Assembly: GCA_016219545.1 (NCBI GenBank)
Contig: JACRMH010000006.1
Location: 1-64,000, forward strand
Direction of reading: 5' to 3'
DNA length: 64,000 nucleotides
Source: Chloroflexota bacterium
Lineage (GTDB): Bacteria > Chloroflexota > Anaerolineae > Anaerolineales > Villigracilaceae
Shown here piece after piece: positions 16,332-25,124 of the stretch. The number at the start of each line of letters is the position of its first letter. The first letter of the stretch is position 1. The notes under the pieces were generated by a model. The model saw only the letters and a list, made by a program, of their open reading frames with translations. It did not search any database and was not told where the DNA came from. The position numbers and the translations under genes were made by a program.

Positions 16332-16850
16332 ATGAAAAACAGTTTCAAGAAAATGATTTTGGCGGTTTTGGCCGCCGCCCTCGTCTTTGCGGCAATCCCT
16401 GTGACGGGTGTCTTCGCCCAAGGCGCGAACCCGCCTGCGGGGACCAAACCTGAATTGACCAATGCCCGGTTGGAAAAAGTCTGGGCGCGTCAGTTGAAGC
16501 TCTATGGGCGCATTGACAAGGCCTACACCAACGGCGATGCCAAACTGGAAAAACTCCAGGAGTTGATAGACAAAGCCGCCGCGAACGGCAGGGATGTTAC
16601 CGCAGTGCAGTCCGCTTTGGATGCTTTCAAAATTGCGGTGAAGAACACCAAGCCGATCTATGAAAGCATGAAAGGCATCGTCAACTCGCATCAGGGATTT
16701 GACTCCAACGGCAAAGTGACCGACTTCGATAAAGCCAAGTCTACGGTCCAGGAGATGGGCGCGAAGTTGAAAGAGGTCAAGTCCTCGATGAATGGAACGG
16801 GCAAGGCTTTGAACCAGGCGATCAAAGCCTTCCGCAAAGCGAACAAGTAA
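16332..16850 (+). CDS. Secreted helical protein of unknown function
   Basis: The product is 172 residues. AAAGGAGG precedes the ATG. The N-terminus is a classical signal peptide with cleavage likely after GVFAQ (about residue 33). The mature part is Lys/Ala-rich and helical, with repeated motifs such as LEKVWARQLKLYGRID and LDAFKIAVKNTKPIYES, suggesting a periplasmic or cell-surface helical bundle. I do not recognise the family. It stands alone between repeats and ends at a hairpin. Confidence 0.7.
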   Translation: MKNSFKKMILAVLAAALVFAAIPVTGVFAQGANPPAGTKPELTNARLEKVWARQLKLYGRIDKAYTNGDAKLEKLQELIDKAAANGRDVTAVQSALDAFKIAVKNTKPIYESMKGIVNSHQGFDSNGKVTDFDKAKSTVQEMGAKLKEVKSSMNGTGKALNQAIKAFRKANK

Positions 16851-16858
16851 CAAACATG

Positions 16859-16891
16859 GAACAGCGCGAGTCTCCCAGACCCGCGCTGTTC
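16859..16891. terminator. Hairpin after the secreted-protein gene
   Basis: GAACAGCGCG pairs with CGCGCTGTTC, with an inner GTCT/AGAC stem and loop CCC. No U tract follows, so termination is likely but not certain. Confidence 0.5.
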
Positions 16892-16937
16892 TATCCATTA
16901 ATGCATTAAAATGAGCAGGTCTTCAACGATTCCCACC

Positions 16938-17034
16938 ATGTCTTTGCGAGGAGGGCTCTTGTTCTTCCCGACGAAGCAATCCCCTTATTTGGAGACTGCT
17001 TCGGCAAAAAAACAAGAGCGCCTCGCAGCGACAT
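16938..17034. repeat. MITE-like palindromic repeat, family A copy 2
   Basis: The 97-base element begins ATGTCTTTGCGAGG and ends CCTCGCAGCGACAT, with inner GACGAAGCAATC / GACTGCTTCGG arms. It matches the copies at 5995-6126 and 39337-39427. Confidence 0.78.
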
Positions 17035-17116
17035 TATTTATATGGAGAATTGCTGGTAGATATGATTGCGGTTATTAAGTTTTGATCCGCAAAACAATTC
17101 GCCAAATGAGGTGCTC

Positions 17117-17500
17117 ATGAATAAGAAAGTCATCCAAACCGAGAAGGCTCCCAAGGCCATCGGACCTTACTCGCAAGCCATCCGCGCTGACTCGATGGTC
17201 TTCACTGCCGGTCAGATCGCGCTCGATCCCACCACCGGAGAATTGGTCGCCGGTTCTGTCGAAGATCAGACCCGTCAGGTGCTAACCAATTTGCGGAATG
17301 TGCTCGAAGCGGCCGGTTCCAGCCTTGAGAATGTCGTCAAAACGACGGTCTTTCTTAAAGACATGAATGACTTCCCCAGGATGAATGCCATTTATGCCGA
17401 ATTCTTCGGCGCGAATCCACCGGCGCGCAGCACGGTCGCAGTGGCCGCATTGCCGAAAGGCGGGTTGGTTGAGATCGAAGCCGTTGCGGTGATCTCATAA
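17117..17500 (+). CDS. ridA: RidA family enamine/imine deaminase
   Basis: The product is 127 residues, the family length. GAGGTG precedes the ATG at 17117, and the protein begins [20 protein letters not shown], with the typical AIGPYSQA motif. Further family motifs are [16 protein letters not shown] and the catalytic Arg in [20 protein letters not shown]. RidA hydrolyses reactive 2-aminoacrylate formed by PLP enzymes such as threonine/serine dehydratases. A 16-bp inverted repeat follows its stop. Confidence 0.93.
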   Translation: MNKKVIQTEKAPKAIGPYSQAIRADSMVFTAGQIALDPTTGELVAGSVEDQTRQVLTNLRNVLEAAGSSLENVVKTTVFLKDMNDFPRMNAIYAEFFGANPPARSTVAVAALPKGGLVEIEAVAVIS

Positions 17501-17509
17501 TTTTTTATC

Positions 17510-17542
17510 AGTCCCTAAGGGTTTTCAAAACCCTTAGGGACT
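17510..17542. repeat. 16-bp perfect inverted repeat between ridA and the response regulator
   Basis: AGTCCCTAAGGGTTTT and AAAACCCTTAGGGACT flank a single C. Each arm itself contains CCCTAAGGG. On the minus strand it is followed by an A/T-rich run; on the plus strand by CTCTCCC. It ends 7 bases before the next ATG. Confidence 0.7.
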
Positions 17543-17549
17543 CTCTCCC

Positions 17550-18230
17550 ATGTCCTCTGAATTAATCCTCCTCGTTGACGACGAACCGTCCATCATTCAA
17601 CTGGCGCGCATGTACTTTGAACGCGAGGGTTTTCGTGTGCAGTCAGCGAGTGACGGCGAATCTGCTTTGGAAGAAATCGCAAAACACCATCCGGCATTGA
17701 TCGTACTGGATGTGATGATCCCCAAACTTGATGGCTTTGAAGTCTGCCGAAAACTGCGCGCCAGCGGAGACTCAACGCCCATCATCATGCTCACCGCGCG
17801 TGATGAGGATATTGACAAGATCCTCGGTCTCGAACTCGGCGCAGATGATTACCTCACCAAGCCTTTCAATCCGCGAGAGTTGACGGCGCGGGTCAAAGCG
17901 ATCCTCAGACGAAGCGACACAAAAAAGCAAACGGACTCGACTCCCATTCATCGCGGTGACCTGACGATTATTCCGTCCTCCCGGGAAGTCCGCCTCGCTT
18001 CGCGGACCCTCGACCTGCGTGCCCAGGAATTTGATCTGCTCCTCACTTTGGCAGAGCAGCCCGGCCGCGTATTCTCGCGCGAACAATTGCTGCAACTCGC
18101 CTGGGGCTTTGACTTCTACGGACAGACCCGCACCGTGGATGTACACATCGCCCACCTCCGCAAAAAACTGGATGGTTCCACTGTGAAGATCGAAACTGTC
18201 ACAGGGGTTGGGTATAAGTTGGTCACGTAG
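17550..18230 (+). CDS. OmpR/PhoB-family response regulator
   Basis: The product is 226 residues. Residues 5-120 form a receiver domain with acceptor Asp54 (LIVLDVMIPKLDG) and the Lys in DDYLTKPFNPREL. Residues 130-226 are a winged-helix DNA-binding domain (REQLLQLAWGFDF, RTVDVHIAHLRKKLDG). It should act as a transcription regulator with the histidine kinase encoded 69 bases downstream. The ATG follows a palindrome, and no clear ribosome site is visible. Confidence 0.92.
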   Translation: MSSELILLVDDEPSIIQLARMYFEREGFRVQSASDGESALEEIAKHHPALIVLDVMIPKLDGFEVCRKLRASGDSTPIIMLTARDEDIDKILGLELGADDYLTKPFNPRELTARVKAILRRSDTKKQTDSTPIHRGDLTIIPSSREVRLASRTLDLRAQEFDLLLTLAEQPGRVFSREQLLQLAWGFDFYGQTRTVDVHIAHLRKKLDGSTVKIETVTGVGYKLVT

Positions 18231-18251
18231 TCTGCCAGTCTATTGGTCACG

Positions 18252-18292
18252 ACCGACCATCCGACAACCCGACTACCCAACTATTCGACTAA
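18252..18292. repeat. Low-complexity word repeat (CGACTACC type)
   Basis: CGACCGACCATCCGACAACC continues with CGACTACCCAACTATTCGAC, a degenerate run of 7-9 base words. It lies in the gap between the regulator and kinase genes. Confidence 0.5.
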
Positions 18293-18299
18293 TTCCGCC

Positions 18300-19673
18300 A
18301 TGTTCTCCTCCCTTCGTTCCCGCCTTTGGTTAAGTTATGCCCTGCTCATTGTCACCGCTTTAGGCATCGTGGCGGCGACTCTATTTATCTATCTGCTTCG
18401 GAATCCACTTTTATATCGCCAGACTCTTGAGCGCTTGAATGCAGTTCAATCTGTTGTGGTGGAACAGAGTTCTACCAATAAGCCGCTTTCTAATGTGGCT
18501 GAAAAAGCCTCGCGGACGTTTAATGTCCGCATCTTGTTATATTCCCAGGATAAACAATTAATATTTGACACATCCTCCACCAAAAAGGTTGGACTCCCAT
18601 TTCCAGAACAGAGATTTTTATTGCGCAACATTCCCTATGCGCGCGATGAAAAAGGCGGCTTGTGGTTGTATTCGGTTCAACAACTGCCTGATAATACTTA
18701 TTTAGTTGTCACGTCACCGCGTCCGCGCGTTTCGGTTGTAAAAGTGTTTACTGAAGATTTCATGCCGCTTTTCCTGCGAAGCGGATTGCTGGCTTTACTG
18801 CTCTCGCTTGTCGTCGCGTTCTTTTTCGCGCGTTGGATCGCAGACCCTTTGCAGAAAGTTGTGCTGGCCGCCCGCCAGAATCCGTCAGCGGAGATTAAGC
18901 CTGTAGAAGTGCATGGCCCGCACGAGGTCCGCGAATTGACGCGTGCATTTAATGAGATGACCGCCCGCACGCAGGCAAGTCAAAAGTCACAGCGCGAGTT
19001 CGTTGCCAACGTCTCGCATGAATTGAAGACGCCGCTCACCTCAGTGCAGGGATTTGCCCAAGCCATTCTTGATGGCACTGCTGATACGAAAGAATCGCAA
19101 CAACAGGCCGCGCAGGTGATCTTCGATGAATCAGCGCGGATGCACCGCATGGTTTTGGATTTGCTCGATCTGGCGCGGCTGGATGCGGGTACGGCGGATA
19201 TTACAATGTCACCCCTCAATATGTCCGCTTTGTTGAACGCTATTGCCGAGAAGTTCACGCCGCAATCACAAAGGGCAGGCGTGAACATAAAAGTTGAGAT
19301 TGCGAATTCTCTGCCAACCATCAGTGCAGATGGTGACAGGCTGGCGCAGGTCTTTACCAACCTAGTGGATAATGCGCTAAAGTTCACGCCGCGCGATGGA
19401 ATGATTCTTTTACATGCTTCAACTGTGAAAGGAGAAATGCTGATTTCAGTTTCTGATACAGGCGCAGGGATTCCCCTTGATGCACAGGCGCATATCTTTG
19501 ACCGCTTCTATCAGGCAGACCCGGCCCGCAAGGGCGGCGATAAACATGGCGCCGGGCTTGGGCTGGCGATTGCGCGTGAGATCGTGCAGGCTCATGGTGG
19601 TAGAATAGGCGTCCGCAGTGAGTTGGGGAAGGGAACTTCGTTCGAGGTTTTCCTGCCGTTAATGCGAAAATAA
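18300..19673 (+). CDS. Sensor histidine kinase
   Basis: The product is 457 residues from the ATG at 18300 (MFSSLRSRLWLSYALLIVTA); an upstream TTG would add 19 residues coded by repeat DNA. There is a membrane span near 12-35, an extracellular loop, and a second span near 160-180 followed by a HAMP linker. The HisKA domain has the phospho-His in NVSHELKTPLTSVQ. The ATPase domain shows NLVDNALKFTP, VSDTGAGIP and HGAGLGLAIAREIV. It partners the OmpR-type regulator upstream. The signal it senses is unknown. Confidence 0.92.
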   Translation: MFSSLRSRLWLSYALLIVTALGIVAATLFIYLLRNPLLYRQTLERLNAVQSVVVEQSSTNKPLSNVAEKASRTFNVRILLYSQDKQLIFDTSSTKKVGLPFPEQRFLLRNIPYARDEKGGLWLYSVQQLPDNTYLVVTSPRPRVSVVKVFTEDFMPLFLRSGLLALLLSLVVAFFFARWIADPLQKVVLAARQNPSAEIKPVEVHGPHEVRELTRAFNEMTARTQASQKSQREFVANVSHELKTPLTSVQGFAQAILDGTADTKESQQQAAQVIFDESARMHRMVLDLLDLARLDAGTADITMSPLNMSALLNAIAEKFTPQSQRAGVNIKVEIANSLPTISADGDRLAQVFTNLVDNALKFTPRDGMILLHASTVKGEMLISVSDTGAGIPLDAQAHIFDRFYQADPARKGGDKHGAGLGLAIAREIVQAHGGRIGVRSELGKGTSFEVFLPLMRK

Positions 19674-19685
19674 ATATATAATCGA

Positions 19686-19715
19686 GTAACAGTCACCAGA
19701 TTAGGTGACTGTTAC
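19686..19715. repeat. Palindromic hairpin, family B copy 2
   Basis: GTAACAGTCACC and GGTGACTGTTAC form a perfect 12-bp stem with a 6-base loop. It sits 13 bases before the glycosyltransferase start. Confidence 0.78.
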
Positions 19716-19727
19716 TTTGTAGGAACC

Positions 19728-20738
19728 ATGCCGCCTTTTGTTTCGATCATCGTCCCCTGTTATAACGAAGAGACCACCATTCGTCACTTGCTAAACGCCG
19801 TCCTCGCGCAGACCTATCCGCGCGCGCAGATGGAGTTGATCGTTTCCGATGGCTTGTCCACGGACCGCACACGCGAGGTCATTGCTGCGTTCCAAAAGGA
19901 ACACACCGACCTCTCGGTGCGTGTGCTGGATAATTCAGCACGGACCATTCCTTCGGGACTGAATCAGGCCATTCGTGAGTCCAGAGGCGAGATCATTGTC
20001 CGCCTAGATGCACATTCCATGCCCATTCCAGAATATGTGGAACGCTGCGTCGCGGCGCATGAATCGGGCAAGGGCGATAATGTGGGCGGCGTCTGGAATA
20101 TCCGCGCGGGCGCAGACACGTGGATCGCGGAATCCATTTCATTCGCGGCCGCGCATCCGTTGGGCGTGGGGGATGCGATGTATCGGCTCGATGCGAAGGC
20201 GGGTGCGGTGGATACTGTTCCGTTCGGGTCGTTCCGCCGCTCGTTGATCGAGAAGATCGGCGCATTTGATGAAACGCTTTTGTCCAATGAAGATTATGAA
20301 TTCAACACACGCGTGCGCGAATCGGGCGGCAAAGTGTGGCTGGACCCAAGCATAAGCACTGTTTATTTTTCACGGAGTACGCTCGGCAAATTGGCGGCGC
20401 AATATTGGCGTTATGGTTTTTGGAAATTGAAAATGCTCAAACGGTATCCGCATTCCTTGCGCTGGCGGCAGGCTTTACCCCCCGTTTTTGTGCTAAGTTT
20501 GTTTATTCTTATTGTGTTATCCTTGTTCAGTGGGAGCGCGCGTTATATACTTGCCGCGCAATTGATTCTCTACTTTTCCGTGCTTGGGCTGGCTGGTTTG
20601 AAACTTGCGCTTGAAAAACGAAAAGGCTTTCTTTTCCCCGGTTTGCCGCTGGCAGTGACGACCATGCACATTGCATGGGGATCAGGTTTTTTGTGGAGTC
20701 TCATTACATCCCCGTTCGCAATCCAAAAAAATGGCTGA
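19728..20738 (+). CDS. Glycosyltransferase family 2 (ExoA-like)
   Basis: The product is 336 residues. The GT-A fold begins at once: VSIIVPCYNEETTIRHLL, then ELIVSDGLSTDRTREVI and IIVRLDAHSMPIPEYV with its DxH metal site. LLSNEDYEFNTRVRESGG supplies the acceptor-side acidic motif. Two or three membrane spans close the protein (VLSLFILIVLSLF and after). ExoA-type enzymes add sugars to lipid-linked exopolysaccharide units at the inner face of the membrane. The last 8 bases overlap the next gene, starting an envelope polysaccharide operon. Confidence 0.9.
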   Translation: MPPFVSIIVPCYNEETTIRHLLNAVLAQTYPRAQMELIVSDGLSTDRTREVIAAFQKEHTDLSVRVLDNSARTIPSGLNQAIRESRGEIIVRLDAHSMPIPEYVERCVAAHESGKGDNVGGVWNIRAGADTWIAESISFAAAHPLGVGDAMYRLDAKAGAVDTVPFGSFRRSLIEKIGAFDETLLSNEDYEFNTRVRESGGKVWLDPSISTVYFSRSTLGKLAAQYWRYGFWKLKMLKRYPHSLRWRQALPPVFVLSLFILIVLSLFSGSARYILAAQLILYFSVLGLAGLKLALEKRKGFLFPGLPLAVTTMHIAWGSGFLWSLITSPFAIQKNG

Positions 20739-22194
20739 AATCTCAAGACCCCCGCTACGATTAAGACCCAGTGAACAACGCACAATTCTGCTGATCGGCG
20801 ACCTAATCGCTTCGGCTGGCGCGATGTTTTTGGCATTATTTGTTTGGTCCCGATATTCCTTATCCCATGAGATCGCTCGTTTGGTCGCCACCGGTGTTAA
20901 ACTCACCCAAGCTGAGCGCATTGCCGCGAATACTGATCTTAAGATCCCTTTTTGGTTTTATCTTCTTCCTTTGATCTGGTTGTTGTTGATGGTGGATTCC
21001 TACGAGACTCACACCGCTTCCAGTTGGCGAAAAACTTTGCGGGGAATCGCTGTTGCCCCGATCGTTGGATTGTTGGGATACTCTCTGCTTTTCACCATTA
21101 ATCAAGACCCCACATCATTGCCGCGTATCGGAATTGGTGTGTTCCTGCTCCTCGCTTCGGCCCTGACCTTGGTCTGGCGTGGCATCTATATCAGACTCTA
21201 CACCTCATCAGGGCTCATGCGCCGCGTTTTGATCGTAGGCGCGGGCAAGGCCGGTCTTTCGCTGGTGGAAAGTTACCGCAAGTTCAATCCGCCTCCATTT
21301 ATCCTGGTTGGTTTCGTTGATGACGATATTAAGAAACAGAAGAAACCCTTTCACGGATTTGCGGTATTGGGGACAAGCGAAAAATTACTTGAGCTCATTG
21401 AAAGCTTTCGAGTCTCCGATATTGTCATTGCGATCAATGGCGCCATCAAAGGCGAAACTTTTCAGACGATTTTGGATGCGCAGGAACAGGGCACTGAAGT
21501 GACTCGCATGCCCATCATGTACGAAGAACTGACTCAGCGTGTCCCCGTCGAGCACCTTGAATCAGACTGGGTCATCCGTTCCTTCGTGGATCAGGTGCGC
21601 GTCAGCGGCGTCTATGAACTGCTCAAGCGCTTGATGGATATTGTGGGCGGACTGGTTGGCGTGTTCTTGTTCGTCATTACTTTCCCCTTCATAGCAATTG
21701 CCATCGTGCTGGAAAGCGGAACTCCAATTTTTTACACACAGGAGAGATTGGGCAAGGGTGGGCGCATTTTCTGGATCTATAAATATCGTTCCATGTTCCA
21801 GAACGCCGAGGAGCAGGGCGAAGCAAAACTGGCGGAGGTCAATGACCCGCGCATCACGAAGGTTGGGAATTTCCTCAGGCGCACGCGTCTGGATGAAATG
21901 CCCCAGTTTTGGAGTGTGGTCCTTGGTGAGATCAGTCTCGTCGGTCCGCGTGCCGAACGCCCCGAACTCGTGGCCGAATTCCAAAAGCAGATTCCCTTTT
22001 ACCGCGCGCGTTTATTAGTCAAGCCCGGTCTCACCGGCTGGGCGCAGATCAATTATGGCTACGTCGCCAGCGTGAGGGAGACCATGGTCAAGCTTGAATA
22101 TGACCTTTATTACATCAAACACCGCACCCTCGGCATGGACATTAACATTGTCCTGCGCACGGTTGGCACGGTGTTGAGAAGGACTGGCAGATAA
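20731..22194 (+). CDS. Initiating sugar-phosphate transferase (WcaJ/PglC-like)
   Basis: The product is 487 residues. I chose the ATG at 20731, which overlaps the preceding stop by 8 bases. Four membrane spans fill the N-terminal part, followed by a CoA-binding-like Rossmann region (VLIVGAGKAGLSLVES). The C-terminal bacterial sugar transferase domain carries FYTQERLGKGGRIFWIYKYR, the LRRTRLDEMPQFWSV motif, SLVGPRAERPELV and KPGLTGWAQINYGY. It would load the first sugar phosphate onto undecaprenyl phosphate, starting polysaccharide assembly. The exact sugar cannot be told. Confidence 0.92.
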   Translation: MAEISRPPLRLRPSEQRTILLIGDLIASAGAMFLALFVWSRYSLSHEIARLVATGVKLTQAERIAANTDLKIPFWFYLLPLIWLLLMVDSYETHTASSWRKTLRGIAVAPIVGLLGYSLLFTINQDPTSLPRIGIGVFLLLASALTLVWRGIYIRLYTSSGLMRRVLIVGAGKAGLSLVESYRKFNPPPFILVGFVDDDIKKQKKPFHGFAVLGTSEKLLELIESFRVSDIVIAINGAIKGETFQTILDAQEQGTEVTRMPIMYEELTQRVPVEHLESDWVIRSFVDQVRVSGVYELLKRLMDIVGGLVGVFLFVITFPFIAIAIVLESGTPIFYTQERLGKGGRIFWIYKYRSMFQNAEEQGEAKLAEVNDPRITKVGNFLRRTRLDEMPQFWSVVLGEISLVGPRAERPELVAEFQKQIPFYRARLLVKPGLTGWAQINYGYVASVRETMVKLEYDLYYIKHRTLGMDINIVLRTVGTVLRRTGR

Positions 22195-23118
22195 ATGAAA
22201 TATTTAGTGACAGGCGGAGCAGGGTTTATCGGGTCGCACATCGCACGCGCCTTGCTCGAGCAGGGCGCGGATGTTCGTGTATTGGACAACTTCTCCTCCG
22301 GCAAACGCGAGAACTTAAAAGGACTCGATGTCGAGCTCATCGAAGGGGATTTACGAAACGCATCCAACGTGACCGAAGCTGTTCGCGGCGTGAATATCAT
22401 TTTCCACGAAGCGGCCTTTGTCTCCGTCCCCGAGTCGATGGAGAAGCCGCAGGAATGTTTTGATGTGAATGTGACCGGTACCTCCATTCTCTTTGACGCC
22501 GCGCGCAAAGCCAGTGTGCAAAGGGTCGTTATTGCATCGAGCGCCGCAGTCTACGGTGATACACCCGCCATGCCTCTTGTGGAAGATTCTCCCCTCAAAT
22601 CACTTTCCCCTTATGCCGCCTCCAAACGCGTTGACGAAATGTATGCTGACTTATTCACCAATCAATTCGGGCTGGAAGTTGCCGCGCTGCGTTACTTCAA
22701 TGTTTACGGTATGCGTCAACGGCCTGACTCAATGTACGCCGCCGCTGTGCCGATCTTCATCCGCCGCATGTTGGATAACAAACCCATCACTATTTATGGT
22801 GACGGCGGACAGAGCCGTGACCTGGTCAATGTGCGTGATGTGGTGCAAGCCAACTTGATCGCTTCCCAACATCCCGCCGCACCGGGACAGATCTTTAATG
22901 TCTGCACTGGCGTTGAGACACGCCTGCTCGATCTGCTCGATATTCTTTACGAGTTATTTCCGAATGCCCCCAAACATATCCACGCTGAACCGCGCGCAGG
23001 TGACATCTATCGCTCCATTGGCACGCCCAAAAAGATCATGGACACGCTCGGCTTCAAGCCGCAGGTCTCATTGATAGATGGTCTGCATGAAGCCGTTGAG
23101 GAAATGCGGAGAGCTTAA
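22195..23118 (+). CDS. NAD-dependent sugar epimerase (SDR, UDP-glucose 4-epimerase-like)
   Basis: The product is 307 residues. The dinucleotide site is at the N-terminus, MKYLVTGGAGFIGSHIAR. The catalytic Tyr-x3-Lys is in LSPYAASKRVDEM, with Ser-Ser-Ala upstream (VIASSAAVYGD). Later NVRDVVQANLIA marks the substrate domain. It likely converts a UDP-sugar for the polysaccharide made by this operon. The ATG begins on the base after the previous stop codon. Confidence 0.9.
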   Translation: MKYLVTGGAGFIGSHIARALLEQGADVRVLDNFSSGKRENLKGLDVELIEGDLRNASNVTEAVRGVNIIFHEAAFVSVPESMEKPQECFDVNVTGTSILFDAARKASVQRVVIASSAAVYGDTPAMPLVEDSPLKSLSPYAASKRVDEMYADLFTNQFGLEVAALRYFNVYGMRQRPDSMYAAAVPIFIRRMLDNKPITIYGDGGQSRDLVNVRDVVQANLIASQHPAAPGQIFNVCTGVETRLLDLLDILYELFPNAPKHIHAEPRAGDIYRSIGTPKKIMDTLGFKPQVSLIDGLHEAVEEMRRA

Positions 23119-23190
23119 CAAGTAAAAAGTGAGAAGTAAAAAGACACAAAATCTGCACTGATTACTGTCAACTGATTACTGAGAACTTTT
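23119..23190. repeat. Low-complexity word repeats between epimerase and dehydratase genes
   Basis: AGTAAAAAGTGAGAAGTAAA is followed by CTGATTACTGTCAACTGATT and ACTGAGAAC. The first word type recurs at 27784-27840 and the second inside the second FemAB gene (26774-26810). Confidence 0.65.
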
Positions 23191-23225
23191 TCATCCCTCA
23201 TCCTTCCTAATTCCTCCTTTCATTT

Positions 23226-25121
23226 ATGTCCTCCCGCCCTCAATTCCGCAATCGCATCGTCTTTATTGGCGATATCGCCCTCATCATTATTTCAGTGCTG
23301 GGCAGTTTTGCATTGCGCCTTGATGTAAGGGAGCTGTCCTTTTATTTCCCTGCCGCATTGTTGATGTGCGCAGTGGCCTTGCTTGTCAAACTTCCCGTTT
23401 ATTTTTCTTTTGGCTTATACCGGCGTCTTTGGGTCTATGCCAGCACCAATGAACTCAGACTCATCACGGTCGCAGTCACCACCGCATCCGTCCTGACTTC
23501 GGGTGTGATGTTATTGCTCAGCTTCTTTGACATGATCCAGCCGGGTATGCCGCGCTCCGCTTGGGGCATCGACTGGTTGCTCTCGCTCGTCCTGATCGGC
23601 GGCTCGCGTTTTGCATTGCGCATCCTTTCGGAGCAATCGAATCCTCAACGCGCAACCAATGCCAAAGCAAAGCGAGTGGTCATCATCGGTGCGGGTGATG
23701 CGGGCGCTTTGGTCGTACGCGAATTGCAGAAGTCGTCCCAGTTGAATCTCATTCCTGTTGGCTTTTTGGACGATGACCCTGCCAAACAGAAGCATCAGAT
23801 CTACGGCGTGGATGTGATCGGCAAAGTCAATGACCTTGCCTCCGTGCTGGATAACCGTCACGTGGATGAAGTCATCGTTGCCATTCCATCCGCGCCCGGA
23901 AAACTCGTCCGCCTCGTCAATGATATTTGCAGGCTCAAGGGAATTTCCTCGCGCACCATGCCGGGGCTTTATGAACTGATCGGCGGCACGGTCAACGTCA
24001 GCCGGCTGCGCGAAGTGGACATCACCGACCTTTTGCGCCGCGAGCCGATCCGCGTCAACGACGAAAAAGTGGGGCAGGCGCTCGAAGGCAAACGCGTTCT
24101 TGTCACCGGCGCCGGCGGTTCCATCGGACGCGAACTCAGCCGTCAGATCGCGCGCCGCAATCCCGCTGAACTGGTCTTGCTCGGGCATGGCGAAAATTCA
24201 ATCTTTGAAATTTTGCTTGAATTGCAGAGCAATTATCCATCCCTTAAACTCGTCCCCATCATCGCGGATATTCGCAACGTGCAAAGGCTTGATTCTGTTT
24301 TCACCACTTATCAACCGCAGATCGTTTTTCATGCCGCCGCACATAAACATGTCCCATTGATGGAAGCCAACCCTGTTGAAGCCATCACCAATAATGTCAT
24401 CGGAACGCGCAACATTGTGCAGGCTTCTCTCGCTCACAATGTCGAACGCTTTGTCCTCATTTCCACCGATAAAGCCGTGCGCCCTTCGAGCATTTATGGC
24501 GCCACAAAACGCCTTGCTGAGATGATCGTGTTGGATGCCGCCCGCGAGAATCAGCGTGCTTTCTCCGTTGTCCGTTTTGGGAACGTGCTCGGCTCACGCG
24601 GCAGTATTATTCCCATTTTCAAAAATCAAATAGCGAACGGCAGACCTGTCACTATTACTCATCCCGACATGGTGCGCTTTTTCATGACCATTCCCGAAGC
24701 GGTTTATCTTGTTCTGCAATCCTCGTCCATGCAAAATGGCGGCGAAGTTTTTGTGTTGAACATGGGGCAGCCCATTCGCATCCTTGATCTTGCCGAAGAC
24801 CTCATCAGACTTTCAGGGCTTGAACCCAATAAGGATGTCGAGATCACTTTCACGGGCATTCGTCCCGGCGAAAAACTTGTCGAGGAACTTTGGGATGAAG
24901 GCACGCCCCTCATGCAGACTCTCCACCCCGACATTTTCCGCCTCGATCAAGACGCTTCCTTCTCTCTCCCGAACCTGCCTCAAACCATCGAGCAGTTGAC
25001 GTCCCTCAGCCTTTCCGCAGACCGCGCCGCGATCAACAAATTTTTCAATGAACTCATCCCGGGCTCATCCATTAGCGATTCCCAACTTTCCGACCTTCAA
25101 CTTTCAACTTTGGACCTTTAA
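23226..25121 (+). CDS. Membrane nucleotide-sugar dehydratase/epimerase (CapD/WbpM-like)
   Basis: The product is 631 residues. Four membrane spans lie in the first 130 residues. A first Rossmann region follows (RVVIIGAGDAGALVVRELQK), then the catalytic SDR domain with KRVLVTGAGGSIGRELSRQI and the Tyr-x3-Lys site in SSIYGATKRLAEM. These enzymes make 4,6-dehydrated keto sugars such as the precursor of bacillosamine or QuiNAc on UDP-GlcNAc. The extreme C-terminus (SDSQLSDLQLSTLDL) is encoded by word-repeat DNA and looks like a repeat-made extension. Confidence 0.92.
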   Translation: MSSRPQFRNRIVFIGDIALIIISVLGSFALRLDVRELSFYFPAALLMCAVALLVKLPVYFSFGLYRRLWVYASTNELRLITVAVTTASVLTSGVMLLLSFFDMIQPGMPRSAWGIDWLLSLVLIGGSRFALRILSEQSNPQRATNAKAKRVVIIGAGDAGALVVRELQKSSQLNLIPVGFLDDDPAKQKHQIYGVDVIGKVNDLASVLDNRHVDEVIVAIPSAPGKLVRLVNDICRLKGISSRTMPGLYELIGGTVNVSRLREVDITDLLRREPIRVNDEKVGQALEGKRVLVTGAGGSIGRELSRQIARRNPAELVLLGHGENSIFEILLELQSNYPSLKLVPIIADIRNVQRLDSVFTTYQPQIVFHAAAHKHVPLMEANPVEAITNNVIGTRNIVQASLAHNVERFVLISTDKAVRPSSIYGATKRLAEMIVLDAARENQRAFSVVRFGNVLGSRGSIIPIFKNQIANGRPVTITHPDMVRFFMTIPEAVYLVLQSSSMQNGGEVFVLNMGQPIRILDLAEDLIRLSGLEPNKDVEITFTGIRPGEKLVEELWDEGTPLMQTLHPDIFRLDQDASFSLPNLPQTIEQLTSLSLSADRAAINKFFNELIPGSSISDSQLSDLQLSTLDL

Positions 25122-25122
25122 C
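25083..25122. repeat. TTCAACTTTCAAC-type word repeat at the end of the dehydratase gene
   Basis: CCAACTTTCCGACCTTCAAC continues with TTTCAACTTTGGACC. It codes the last residues and stop of the CapD-like protein and touches the next start codon. The same words occur at 25465-25488. Confidence 0.6.
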
Positions 25123-25124
25123 TC

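Noticed and set aside
16263..16898. 211-codon minus-strand frame opposite the secreted protein
   Set aside because: The plus-strand gene has a ribosome site, signal peptide and hairpin; the reverse frame has none of these and is a mirror of helical Lys/Ala codons.
17510..17542. Standard terminator of ridA
   Set aside because: The stem is perfect but has no T tract on the plus strand and lies against the next gene, so I list it as an inverted repeat.
23511..24188. 225-codon minus-strand frame inside the CapD-like gene
   Set aside because: Fully inside a well-conserved protein, with no ribosome site and no family pattern.
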